A stretch of DNA of 64,000 bases from Scylla paramamosain (GCF_035594125.1 NC_087178.1:9723001-9787000), one strand, 5' to 3'; numbered from the stretch's first letter, positions 14,515-26,617 are shown. Numbers and translations are program-made. Notes: generated by a model from the letters alone, not told the origin.

Positions 14515-15099
14515 CTTTTAGCAGTTTGTTACCTAAGAAGTAAAAAAAAAAACGTTTCTCGTAATATTTTTTGTTCGATTTAACCAAATAGGGTACTTGG
14601 AATGTATTTTGACGTTTTTCACTTAACAGCCTCAAAAACAATAAAAAAAAACTTGTTTTTTGATAATGCTATTCTGTTTCTCCATCAAGGGTGTTTTGCA
14701 TGCGTTTTAGCGTTCTGGTACCTAAGTTGCTCAAAAATACTAAAAAGAGAAATTTTTGTTGATGTTTTGTTTTCCATTGCAGTGTGATTTCCATGCTTTT
14801 CATCGTTTTGGAGCTAGAACACTGATAAACACTCAAAAGACACCTTTCTAGAAAACAAGTCTCCTTTCGCATGCTTTGCATGTGTACTTAACAATGAGAA
14901 ATACACTCCAATTATAAGTTTTTGGTAATATTTTTATGTTTCTCGATGACATTTTTTTTTTTCTTTTGCATGCAGCTTACGTTTTTGGTATGTAATAAGC
15001 TCAAAAACACTTAAAAGACACGTTTTCCTTAGCGTTGTTTTGTTGTTCAAATCAAGTGATTTCCAAGCTTTATATCGATTTAGTGTCTAAACACTAAAA
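14515..15099 (-). repeat. Unit 1 R segment leading to the CCTAA block
   Basis: Reverse-polarity monomers with landmarks ctcaaaaac, ggtaatgct, ttttgcatgcgttttagc. The segment ends in a small hairpin at 15079-15098: tttagtgt, loop ctaa, acactaaa. This hairpin directly abuts the pentamer block. In unit A one arm base differs (taaatactaaa), so the hairpin is not strictly conserved. Confidence 0.85.
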
Positions 15100-15134
15100 C
15101 CTAACCTAACCTAACCTAACCTAACCTAACCTAA
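15100..15134 (-). repeat. Interstitial telomere-type repeat (CCTAA)x7, unit 1
   Basis: Seven perfect CCTAA pentamers on the plus strand (TTAGG on the minus strand), preceded by actaaaa and followed by gcaaaacgtgta. TTAGG is the established arthropod telomere repeat, and the C-rich strand reading rightward is the orientation of a left chromosome end. Satellite continues on both sides, so this is not a terminus as assembled. Each of the four large units has the block at the same place. The copy number (7) is small enough that slippage of a monomer-borne cctaac is an alternative source. Confidence 0.92.
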
Positions 15135-17544
15135 GCAAAACGTGTATTTTTAATGTTTTATGATAATTACATAAAAACATTCAAAATTCATGTAAAGTTC
15201 CCAATATGGGGAAACGAAAAGACATTACGAGAACCGTATATTATAAGTGCTTTACACCTTATTAGGTTGAAAAATACGAAAATGCATGAATACCACTCTA
15301 TATGGAGTAACAGAGCAACATTACTAAAAACGTGTATTTTGTTTGTTTTCACAATGTTATGTACCAAAACGTCGAAATTCATGCAAAGTTCAATCTATGG
15401 AAGAAACGAAACGAAATTTCCAGAAACGTGAATTTTGAGTGTTTATGAGCGTGTTAGGCACCAAAACTCAAAAAAAAAAAAAAAATGGAAAGCATCCTTC
15501 CTATATTGGAATACAAAAGAAAATTTCAAAAAAAATAGTATTTTTTTTAGTGTTTTTGAGCTACTTTTATATCAGAACGCTTGAACAGACGCAAAACACG
15601 CTTTACGGAGAAAAAATAACCATACAAAAAAATATATATATATTTTCAGTGTTTTTGAGGTATGTAAGTAGAATAACGCCGAAATGTTTGCAAAGTTCCC
15701 TATGCCGGAAAACGAAGACATTTTGAGAAACGTGTATTATGAGAGCTTTTCAGCTTTTTAGGTACCAAACACAAAGGCACCTTAATAGTACTCTATATGA
15801 AGAAACAAAACAACACGAATGAAAATATGTATTTTGAGTGGTTTTCATATTATTAGGTACCAAAGCGCAAAAATACATGCAAAGACCTCTAATAGACGAC
15901 ATAAAACGAAATTACAAGAAACCTATCTTTTGAGAGTGTTTCTACGTGTTAGGCACCAAAACAATAAGAGGTATGAAAAGAGCACTATGTTGGAAGGGAA
16001 AAAGAAATAACCAACAAAGTGACTTTTCACGTGTTTGGAAGTTTTTAAATTTATAATGTACCAAAACGATAAAACATGCAAAACACCCTTCCTGCAGAAA
16101 CATAAAACATTACCAAAAAAAAGCATTTTGAGCGATTTTTCAGCTTGTTATGTACAAAAGCGTCAAAATGCATATAAAGTACCCTATATAAGAAAACGAA
16201 AAGACATTAAGAGAAACCAGTATTATGATTTTTTTTTTTTTAGCTTATTAGATACCGAAACGATAAAACGCACGATTTGCCTCATGTATGGAGAAAACGT
16301 GTATTTCAAAAGTATTTAGCTTTGTTAGGTATGAAAACGCCAAAATGCATGCAAAGCACCCGATATGGACAAAATAAACGACATTTCCAGAAACATGTCT
16401 TTTGAGAGTTTATGAGTGTGTTAGGCACAAAAAGCTTTTAAAAAGCATGGAAAGTACCGTAAATGGGAAAACATTGTTTTGAGCTACTTACGTACCAAAC
16501 TGCTAAAACGGTTGGAAAACACACTTTATGAAGAAACTCAACAGATTTACCAAAAACATGCATTTTGAGAAATTTTGCGCCTGTTACGTACAAAAACGAT
16601 AAAATACATGCAAATAACCCTAAAAGGGGAAAAGAATATATTAAAAGAAACGTATATTTTGAGTAGTATTGAGCTTCATAGGTACCAGAACACTAAAAGG
16701 TATGAATAATACTCTATATGGAGAAACAGAACAAGATTAACCAAAACTTGTGTTTTAAGGCTTTTTTCACGTTATTAGTTACCGCAACGCGAAAATGCAT
16801 GCAAAGCATACTATATGGGGAAAGGAAACATTTCCAGAAACATGTCCTTTCAGTGTTTATGAGCGAGATTTTTAGGTATCAAAATCCACAAACGCATTAT
16901 ATATGAAGAAACAGAAGAACATTACCGAAAACGTATATTTTGAGCATTTTTTCACATTGTTACGTAACAAAAACACCAAAATGCATGGAAATCACCCAAT
17001 ATGGATAAAATATTGGACATTACGAGAAAGATGTATTATTAGTGTCTTTGAGAGTCTTAGGTACCAAACGCAAAAACTATTTAGTACCACTGTATATGGA
17101 GAAACAGAACATTACCAAAAACGTTTATTTTGAGTGTTTTTCACAATTTTATGTACCAAAACGTCAAAATGCCTCCAGAGCACCATCTATGGGGAGATGA
17201 AACGACATTTCCAGAAACATGTCTTTTGAGTGTTGATGAACGTGTTAGGTACCAAAGTTATAAAAAAAAACATTGAAAGCTACCTATATGAAAGAACAAG
17301 ACAACCAAAAATTTTTCTTTTGGGTATTTTCAGCTACTTACGTACCATAACGCTGAGATGTATGCAAAACACACTTTGCATGTGGAAACGAAAAGACATT
17401 AGAAGAAACTTTTATAATGAGGTTTTTTTTATTTCTTAGGTACCAAGACCTATTTGACGCATTGAAGAGCACTCTATATGGAGAAAAGAACAAAATTACC
17501 AAAAATGTGCTTTTTGAGTGTTTTTCACATTGTTAAGTACGAAA
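15135..17544 (+). repeat. Unit 1 F module (type-2 monomers)
   Basis: F-polarity monomers of a different subfamily from the flank, richer in ctatatggagaaacagaacaa and gaaacatgtcttttgagagt, and without the 1.1-kb spacer. It matches 33534-36607 at very high similarity. A ~620-bp stretch is missing: text corresponding to unit A 35294 joins text corresponding to 35916 at about 16865, within gtttatgagcgagattttt. Short open frames such as 15923-16126 (minus) recur in the inverted copy and in units A and B only because the DNA is duplicated. Confidence 0.85.
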
Positions 17545-19518
17545 ACACTCTATAAAGAATGTTATTTGTGGGTTTTAGCTTTTTCATACTTAACGAACTT
17601 AAAGAAAAAACTCATAATACACGTTTCTCGTAACGTCCTTTAATTTTCCAAATATAGGGTTCTTTGCATGTATTTAAGCTTTTTTATAGGTAACATGATC
17701 AAAAACATTCAAAATACATGTTTTTGGTAATGTTATTCTGTTTCTCCATAAAGGGTGTTCTGCATGCGTTTTAGCGTTTTGATATGTAAGGAGCTCAGAA
17801 ACACTTAAAGGCAAGTTCTTGGTAAAAGTTGGTTTTATTCCCATGTCATGTGATTTCCCTGCTTTATAGTGCTTTATTGCCTATCACGCTCAAAAACACT
17901 CAAAAGACACTTTTCTGGTAATGTCATTTTTTTCCCACATAAAGCTAGTTTCGCATGCAATTTGGAGTTTTGGTAACTAAGAATGTGAAAAGCACTCAAA
18001 ATACACAAATTTGGTAAGGTTTTTCTGTATTCTTAATTAAGAGCGTTATTCTTGAGTTTCAGCATTTTGGTATCTAAGAAAATTCTTTATATACACGAGT
18101 TTTTGTGTTTTTTGCCTTGTGGTTCTTGTGAAACTATAAAACACTTATTATACACGTTTTTGTCGTAATGTCCTTTTGTATCCCAATATAGAGTGCTTTC
18201 CATCCATTTTCGCTTTTTTTGTAGGTAAGAAGCTCAGAAACATTCATAATATACCTTTTGGTAATATTATTCTATTTCTTCATATTCGTTGGTTTGCATC
18301 CTTTTTAGCGTTTTTTTTACCTAAAACACTGAAGACACTTTTTCAGTAATTTTGTGATGGATTCCCATTTTGAGTGACTTCCATATTATTTATCGTTTTG
18401 GTGCCTAACATGCTGAAAAACGCTCAAAACACAGCTTTCTGGTAAAGTCGTTTAATTTCCCAATATAGGTAGCTTTGCATCCACTTTAGGGTTTGGTACA
18501 TAACAGTCCGAAAAAAAAAAGCAAAAATTAACTTTTTTTCATAATATTCTTTTCTCACATAATTTTCCTGAATTTTGCCACAATTTTGGCATCTCGGTAC
18601 CTATGAAGATAAATAAAAAAATACAGTTTTTTTTTATTTATTTATTTTTTTCTCTCTAAAGAATGTTATTTTAGGGTTTTAGCTTTTTGGTACTTAAAAA
18701 AAATAAAAAAACACTCATAATACACGATTCTCGAAATGTTCTTTCGTTTCCCAAACATAAGTCTCTTTGCATTATTAGAGTTTTTATAGGTAACATAATC
18801 AAAAATACTCAAAATACATGTTTTTGGTAATGTTATTCTGTTTCTCCATAAGGGGTGTTTTGCATGCGTTTTAGCTCAAAAACACTTAAAGGCAAGTTCT
18901 TGGTAAAAGTTGGTTTTATTCCCATGTAATATGATTGCTCTTCTTTTTAGTGCTTTATTGCCTAACACGCTCAAAAACACTGAAAAGACACTATTCTGGT
19001 AATGTCACTTTTTTCTCCACATAAAGCTAGTTTCGTATGCAATTTGGGGTTTTGGTAACTAAGAATGTGAAAAACACTCAAAAAACACGTATTTAGAAAG
19101 GTTGTTCTGTTTCTCAATTAAGAGTGTTATTCAGGAGTTTCAGCATTTTGGTATCTCCATATATACGAGTTTTTGCGTTTTTTGCCTTGTGGTTCTTGAG
19201 AATCTATAAAACACTCATTATACACATTTCTCGTAATGTCCATTTGTTAAACAATATAGAGAGCTTTGCATCCATTTTCGCGTTTTTTGTAAGTAAAGAG
19301 CTCAAAAACTTTCAAAATGTACCTTTTTGGTAATGTTTTTCTATTTTTTCATTTTGTTTGGTTTGCATCTGTTTTAGCGTTTTTCTACGTAAAACACGGA
19401 AAAGACACGTTTTCAGTAATTTTGTTTTGGATTTCACATAGAATGACTTCCATATTATTTATTGTTTTGGTGACTAACATGCTGAAATCATTCACAACAC
19501 AGGTTTCTCGTAAAGTCT
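17545..19518 (-). repeat. Unit 1 R module, left part (1.1-kb-type repeats)
   Basis: After an F-to-R flip in gtacgaaaacactctataaag, the reverse complement of the flanking 1.1-kb-type satellite appears. It includes the spacer landmark catctcggtacc at 18590-18601. Positions 17545-19156 match unit A 36608-38206. The last ~360 bp belong to the segment missing from A-C. It ends at a small duplication, tcgtaaagtctcgtaaaggg, where the inverted copy of the F module begins. Confidence 0.85.
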
Positions 19519-22490
19519 CGTAAAGGGTGTTTTGCATACATCTAAGCGTTATGGTACGTAAGTAGCTAAAAATACCCAAAAGATAAATTTTTGGTTGACT
19601 TGTTCTTTCATACAGGTAGCTTTCCATGCTTTTTATAACTTTGGTACCTAACAACAATAATCGACACTCAAAACACATGTTTCTGGATATATCGTTTCAT
19701 ATCACCAAACATAGATGGTGCTCTGGAGTCATTTTGACCTTTTGGTACATAAAATTTTGAAAAAAAAAACACAAAATAAACGTTTTTGGTAATGTTCTGT
19801 TTCTCCATATACAGTGGTACTAAATAGTTTTTGCGTTTGGTACCTAAGACGCTGAAAAACACTAATGGCATCTTTCTCGTAATGTCCTTTATTTTATCCA
19901 CATTGGGTGATTTCCATGCATTTTGGCGTTTTTGTTACGTAACAATTTGAAAAAACACTCAAAATGTACGTTTTCGGTAATGTTCTTCTGTTTCTTCATA
20001 TATAATGTTATACATGCGTTTGTGCATTTTGCTACCTAAGAATCTCAAAAACACTGATAAATTAAGTGTCTTTTTATTTCTTTTCGTATCGCCATTTAGG
20101 ATACTTTGCATGCATGTTTGCTTTTTTATACGTAAGATAAAAAAAACTCAAAATACACGTTTCTGGTAATGTTATTCTGTTTCTTCATAAAATGTGCTTT
20201 GCATGCATTTTAGCGTTTTAGTACGTAAGTAGTTGTAAAAACTCTCAAAAGACACGCTTTTGGTAATGTTTTGCTTTTCCAAATAGGGAGCTTTCGTTGC
20301 TTTTTAGCGTTTTGGTATCTAATATTGTTGTGTTTCTCTAAAGAGAGTATTATTTATGCATTTTCGCGTTTTGGTACCTGAAAAGCTCAAAAACGCTCTT
20401 TATATAAGTTTCTCATAATGTCTTAGGTTACTTTTTTTTTGCGTAACAAGCTCAAAACATTTAAAATATACGCTTTTTTGGTAATGTTATTCAGTAAAAA
20501 AAAAAAAAAAAGGCATTTTGGATGCACTTAAGTGTTTTTGTATGTAAGTAGCTCATAAGGACTGAAATTAAAAGTTTTTGTAATCATTTGTTTTCTCCTA
20601 TAGGGTGCTTTCCTTGGTTTTTAGCTTCTTGGTACCTAACATGCTCATAAACATAAAGTGTGTTTTCCAATCGTTTTAGCGGTTTGGTATGTAAGTACCT
20701 CAAAACAATTAATGTTTTTCCATTTACGATACTTTCCATGCTTTTTAAGAGCTTTTTGTGCCTAACACACTCATAAACTCTCAAAAGACATGTTTCTGGA
20801 AATGTCGTTTAAATTGCCCATATCGGGTGCTTTGCATGCATTTTGGCGTTTTGATACCTAACAAAGCTAAATGCTTTTGAAATACACGTTTTCTCCATAC
20901 ATGAGGCAAATCGTGCGTTTTATCGTTTCGGTACCTAATAAGCTAAAAAAAAAAAAAACTTCGTAATACTGGTTTCTCTTAATGTCTTTTCGTTTTCTTA
21001 TATAGGGTACTTTATATGCATTTTGACGCTTTTGTACATAAGCTGAAAAATCGCTCAAAGTGCTCTTTTTTGGTAATGTTTTATGTTTCTGCAGGAAGGG
21101 TGTTTTGCATGTTTTATCGTTTTGGTACATTATAAATTTAAAAACTTCCAAACACGTGAAAAGTCACTTTGTTGGTTATTTCTTTTTCCCTTCCAACATA
21201 GTGCTCTTTTCATACCTCTTATTGTTTTGGTGCCTAACACGTAGAAACACTCTCAAAAGATAGGTTTCTTGTAATTTCGTTTTGTGTCATCTTTTAGAGG
21301 TCTTTGCATGTTTTTTTTGCGCTTTGGTACCTAATAATATGAAAACCACTCAAAATATATATTTTCATTCGTGTTGTTTTGTTTCTCCATATAGAGTACT
21401 ATTAAGGTGCCTTTGTGTTTGGTACCTAAAAAGCTCAAAAGCTCTCATAATTCACGTTTCTCGAAATGTCTTCGATTCCCGGCATAGGGAACTTTGCATA
21501 CATTTCGGCGTTATTCTACTTACATACCTCAAAAACACTGAAAATATAGTTTTTTTTTTGTATTGTTATTTTGTTTTTCCATAAAGCGTGTTTTGCGTCT
21601 GTTCAAGCGTTTTGATATAAAAGTAGCTCAAAAACACTAAAAAAATACTATTTTTTTGATAATTTTGTTTTTTATTCCCATATAGAATGCTTTCCATTTT
21701 TATTTTTTAGTTTTGGTGCCTAACACGCTCATAAACACTCAAAATTTACGTTTCTGGAAATTTCGTTTCGTTTCTCCCGTAGATTGCACTTTGCATGAAT
21801 TTCGACGTTTTGGTACATAACATTGTTAAAACAAACAAAATACACGTTTTTAGTAATGTTGCTCTGTTACTCCATATAGAGTGGTATTCATGCATTTTCG
21901 TATTTTTCAACCTAATAAAGGTGTAAAATAATTATAATATACGTTTCTCGTAATGATTTTTCGTTTCCCCATATTGGGAATTTTACATGAATTTTGAAAT
22001 TTTTTTACGTAATTATCTTAAAACATTAAAAATACACGTTTTGCTGTTTCTCCATAAAAGGTGTTTTGCATGCACCTTTGAGTTTTAGTATGTAAGTAGC
22101 TCAAAACAATGAAAAGACTTTTTTGTAATGTTTTGTTTTCCAGAAAGGTGTCTTTTCAGTGTTTATGAATGTTCTACCTCCAAAAAAAATGAAAAGCATG
22201 GAAATCACACTGTAATGGAAAACAAAACATTAACAAAAATGTCTCTTTTCAGTATTTTTGAGCAACTTAGGTATCAGAACGCTAAAACGCATGCAAAACA
22301 CCCTTGATGGAGAAACAGAATAACATTACCAAAAACAAGTTTTTTTTATTGTTTTTGAGGCTGTTACGTGAAAAACGTCAAAATACATTCCAAGTACCCT
22401 ATTTGGTTAAATGGAAAAAAAAAATATTACGAGAAAGGTTTTTTTTTTTTTTACCTCTTAGGTAACAAACCGCTAAAAGGCAATAATTAG
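19519..22490. repeat. Inverted duplicate of 14515-17385
   Basis: The reverse complement of this block follows 14515-17385 in order at high similarity. For example, the 67-codon open frame at 15923-16126 (minus) and the one at 21060-21263 (plus) translate identically. Differences are informative. It keeps most of the ~620 bp that unit 1's direct copy lost. It lacks a few hundred bp around the gttaggcacc/taaagtgtgttttcc join near 20645-20660. At 22049-22141 it has an ordinary monomer where the direct copy has R sequence plus the CCTAA block. Arms of about 2.9 kb are separated by ~2.1 kb. Confidence 0.85.
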
Positions 22491-25451
22491 CACTCTATAA
22501 AAAAAAAAAAAAAATTTTCCGAAAACATGTATTTTGAGTGTATTTCACATTGCCAGGTACCAAAACTCCAAAATGCAAACAAAACACCCTATAGGGTGAA
22601 AGAAAACGAGACCAAGAAAAGTGTCTTTTGATTGTTAATGAGTGTGTTAGACACGAAAACAAAAAAAAAAGAAACAAAAAAAACACCCTATATGGGAAAA
22701 CAACACATTACCAGAAACTTTTTTTTTTGCACTGTTTTTGAGCAACTTATGTACCAAAACTTTGAAACGCATGTAAAATATTATTAATAACATTAAGAAA
22801 ATAAGTATTTTGAGTGTTTTTTCAACTTCTTTCGTAGAAAAACGACAAAAAGTAAGCATAGTACCCTAAATGGGGAAATGAATAAACATTACGAAAAACG
22901 TGTATTATGATTATTTTATTAGTTTCATAAGTACCAAAACGCTATGAATGAGTATGAATAACACTCTATAGAGAGAAACAGAATTACATTACGTATTATT
23001 TTGAGTGTATATCATATTGTTAGGTTTTTAAATTCGTGGAAAGCACCCTATATGGAGAAAGGAAACGAGATTTCCAGAAACATGTTTTTTTTTTTTTTTT
23101 AATATTTATGTGCGTGCAGACACCCAAACGATAAAAAAAAAGGAGGGAAAGTATCCTATATGGGAGAACAAGACATTACCAAAACGTCTCTTTATAGTGT
23201 TTTTGAGCTACTTACGTACCAAAAACGCTGAAACGCTTGCAAAAAAAAAAAAAAATCATGAAGAAAAGTATAAGTATCAAAAACGTGTTTTTGTTTGTTT
23301 TTGAGCTTAGTACGTGGAAAAAAGCCAAAATGCAAGCAAAAGACTAATATTAAACGAAAAGACATTAGGAAAAAGGTGTATTATGAGAGTTTTAGAGCTT
23401 CTTAGGTAGCAAAATACTAAAACGCATGAATTTTATAGTGCACTTTATATCGACAAATCAGAACAACATTAACAATAACTTTTTATTTGGGTGTTTTTTT
23501 TTTTAATTAGGTACCAAAATGCCATAATGTATTCACAGTCACCTATATATGGAAACAAATCTACATACTAGAAAAATGTTTTTTGATGTTTTTTTATTAT
23601 TTTTTTTATTTTTTTTCGTATAAGGCATCATAACGCTAAAAAAAAAAAAAAAAACATAGAAATCACCCTATATGGGAATATACATGTAAAACAACATTAC
23701 GAACAAGTGTCTTTTCAGGGTTTTTGAATTTCTTTAGCATCAAAACTCTAAAACATGCAAAACACACTTCATAAAAAAAAAGAGAGAGAATAACCTTACG
23801 AAAAACAAGTATTTTGAGTTTTTTTGAGCTTGTTACGTAAACAAACGCCAAAATATATGCAAAGTCCTCTATTTAGGGAACCTTTTTAGGTACAAATGCA
23901 TTGACAGCACTTAATAAAAACAAAAAAAACATTACCTAAAACTTATATTTTAAGTGTATTTAACAAAATGCCAAAATGCATGCAAAGCAACGTATATGGC
24001 AATATAAAACATCATTACGAAAAAACGTGTCTTTTGAATGTTATAGAGCTTCCTACGTACAAAACGCTATAACGAGTACAAAACACTTTATGGAGAAAAA
24101 GAATAAAATTACAAAAAATAACTATTTCGAGTATTTTTAGCGTGTTACGTACAAAAATGCAAAAATCCATGAAAATAACGTTATATGGGGAAACGAAAGG
24201 ACATTACGAAGAAAATCTATTATAAGTGTTTTGAACATCACGAGGTAAGAAAATGCTGAAACTCAGGAATAGTACTCGATATCGAGACCAACTAACGTGT
24301 ATTTTGAGTTTCACATTAATAAATAGCAAATCGCCAAAATGCATCGAAAATCCTCTATATGGGTAAAAACGAGATTTCCAGAAACGTATCTTTTAAATGT
24401 TTTTGAGCGTGTTAAGCACCAATACGCTAAAAAGCATGGAAATCACCTTATTTGGGAATACAAAACGAGTTAACGAAAAACATGACTTTTTGAGTGTTTT
24501 TGAACTTCTTATGTACCAAAAAGGTAAAATGCATGCAAAACACCCTTTATGCAGAAAACAGAATAACATTACCAAAAACAAGTATTTTGAGTGTTTTTGA
24601 GCTTGTTACAGAATAACACCAAAATATATGAAATGTATACTATGTGGGGAAACAAAAAAGACATTAGAAGAAAAGTGTATTATAAGTGTTTTTGAGCTTC
24701 CCAGGTACCGAAATGCGAAAACGCGTTAATACCACCTTATACAAAGAAACAGAACAACATTACCAAAAACCGCGCAATTTGAGTGTTTTTTTTTTTTTTA
24801 CACATTGTTAAGTATCAATATATTTGGAAACGATACTACATTTCAAGAAATGTTTTTTTTTTAGTGTTTAAAATGCAATGGTAAACACCCTAAATGGGAA
24901 TAGAAAACAACTTTACCAAAAAACGTGTCTTTTGAGTGTTTTTCAGCCTCTTACGTACCGAAACCCTAAAAAAGCATGCAAAACACCTTTTATGTAGAAG
25001 AATATCATTACCAAAAACAAGTATTTTGAGAGTTTTTTGAGTTTGTTGCATACAAAAACATTAAAATGGATGCAAAATAATCTTAATAGGTAGACGTAAT
25101 GACATTACGAAAAACATGTATTATAATTATTTATTTTTTTATTTTTTGGTATTGAAACGCTAAACATATAAACAGCACTCTATGAAGAAACAGAACAACA
25201 TTAACAAAAACGTGAGTTTTGAGCATATTTCACATTATTAGGTACCGAAACGCCAAAATGCATGGAAAGGCCTTGATATGGGGAAATGAAATTGTTACAA
25301 GAAAGCATGTTTCGAAACGAAAAGACTTTACGAGAAACGTGTATTATGAAAGTTTTTGGTTCTTAGGTACAAAAACGCTAAAACGTATGAATAACACATT
25401 ATATGAAGACACATAACATTATTAATAACATATATTTTGAGTCTATTTCGC
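22491..25451 (+). repeat. Divergent F satellite tract, not in units A-C
   Basis: F monomers continue from the inverted copy (gcactctataaaa onward) with more divergence and more poly-A/poly-T tracts than elsewhere. Landmarks such as gagtgtttttgagc, ttacgtaccaaaacgct and atgcatgcaaaacaccc are still readable. No 1.1-kb spacer and no gene-like open frame are seen. It is the most weathered satellite in the window. Confidence 0.8.
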
Positions 25452-26585
25452 TCAAAAAGACCGAAGAGAAACGTTTTTGGTAATGATGTTTCTTTTTTCC
25501 ATATAGGGTACTTTTCATGCTTTTTTTAACCGTTTTGGTGCCTAACACGCTCATTAACACTCAAAAAACACATTTCTGGATATATCGTTCCCTTTTCCTA
25601 TAAAGTGTGCTTTGCGTACATTTTGGCATTTTGGTACCTAACCATGTGAAATACACTCAAAATGCAAGTTTTTATAATGTTAATTTTCTCCATATATTTA
25701 GGCGTTTTAGCGTTTCAGTACCTAAGAAACTGAAAAAAAACACTCATAACACAAGTTTCTCGTAATGCGTTTTTGTTTCTTCAGATCGTGTAATCAAGGA
25801 TTTTGGCGCTTTTCTAGGTAATAAGCTCAAAAACTCTCAAAATACTTGGTTTCAGTAATATTATCATGTTTTCTACATGAAGAGTGTTTGCATGCATTTT
25901 TGAGTTTTGGTAATTAACAATATCATAATCACTCAAAAAGACATGTCCCTAAAATGTCTTTTTCTTTTTTCCTCATATACGGTACCTTACTTATATTTAT
26001 GCATTTAATTACTTAACAGTGTAAAAGAATACACAAAGCACGTTTGTTTTTTCTTTTGATGTTGTTCTGTTTCTCCATTTAGAGTGTTATTACAGGGTTT
26101 TCGCGTTTTCGTAGACAAGAAACTCAAAAACACTCATAACACACATTTCTCGCAATGTCTTTTCATTTCCTCATTCTTTGCAAGCATTTTGGTGATTTTG
26201 TACGTAACAAGCTCAAAAGCATTTAAATGCTTGTTTTTAAAAGGGTGTTTTCCATTCGTTTTATGCTTTTTGTACATAAATAGCTCAAAAACACACCAAA
26301 CACACGTTTTTAGAAATGTTGTTTTGCTTTCCCCATGGAGGAACTTTTCCATGCCTTTTAGCGTTTTTGTGCCTAACACGCTCATAAACACTTAAAAAAA
26401 AAGAAAAAAATACATGTTTCTGGAAATTTCGTTTCGTATCCCTAGAGAGGGCACCTTGCATGCATTTTGGCGTTTTTGCTATCTTACAATGTAAAATAAA
26501 ACTAAAAAAATCACGTTTTTGGTAAGTGTTTTTATTTTATTTATTTTTTTTCCATATAAAGTAATACTATTTATGTCTTTTAACT
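25452..26585 (-). repeat. Divergent R satellite tract, not in units A-C
   Basis: Polarity flips near tatttcgctcaaaaagacc. Reverse landmarks (cctaacacgctca, ttttgcatgcattttggcg, ggtaatgt) then continue until the cttaaaagtgtc palindrome that marks the end of the unit-1-only segment. The 103-codon open frame at 26084-26395 spans about three monomers and has no independent support as a gene. Confidence 0.8.
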
Positions 26586-26617
26586 TAAAAGTGTCTTTTA
26601 ACTTAAAACACACTTTT
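26586..26617. repeat. Junction palindrome, unit 1 copy (one mismatch)
   Basis: aaaagtgtctttt, loop aactt, aaaacacactttt. In units B and C both arms match perfectly. Here the right arm carries one change (cacac for gacac). The palindrome marks the right edge of the 7.4-kb unit-1-only segment. Confidence 0.85.

Larger units (their letters stand above)
19157..26585. repeat. 7.4-kb segment present only in unit 1
   Basis: Units A, B and C join gtatct (equivalent to 19151-19156) directly to taaaagtg (equivalent to 26586), sharing a two-base 'ct' microhomology. The segment itself is all satellite: ~360 bp of R repeat, an inverted copy of the F module (19519-22490), an F tract (22491-25451) and an R tract (25452-26585). 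No transposase, terminal repeat or target duplication was recognised. A deletion in the ancestor of A-C explains it as well as an insertion, because the text continues naturally as satellite across 19157. Confidence 0.82.

Noticed and set aside
15100..15134. A true chromosome end
   Set aside because: Only 7-9 pentamers are present and satellite continues for tens of kb on both sides, so the blocks are interstitial as assembled.
26084..26395. 103-codon plus-strand frame with an overlapping 85-codon minus-strand frame
   Set aside because: Both strands are open through the same three monomers, as is common in this satellite. There is no independent support.
19157..26585. Mobile element insertion explaining the extra 7.4 kb in unit 1
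   Set aside because: No transposase or reverse-transcriptase-like frame, no terminal repeats and no target-site duplication were seen. The content is satellite throughout.
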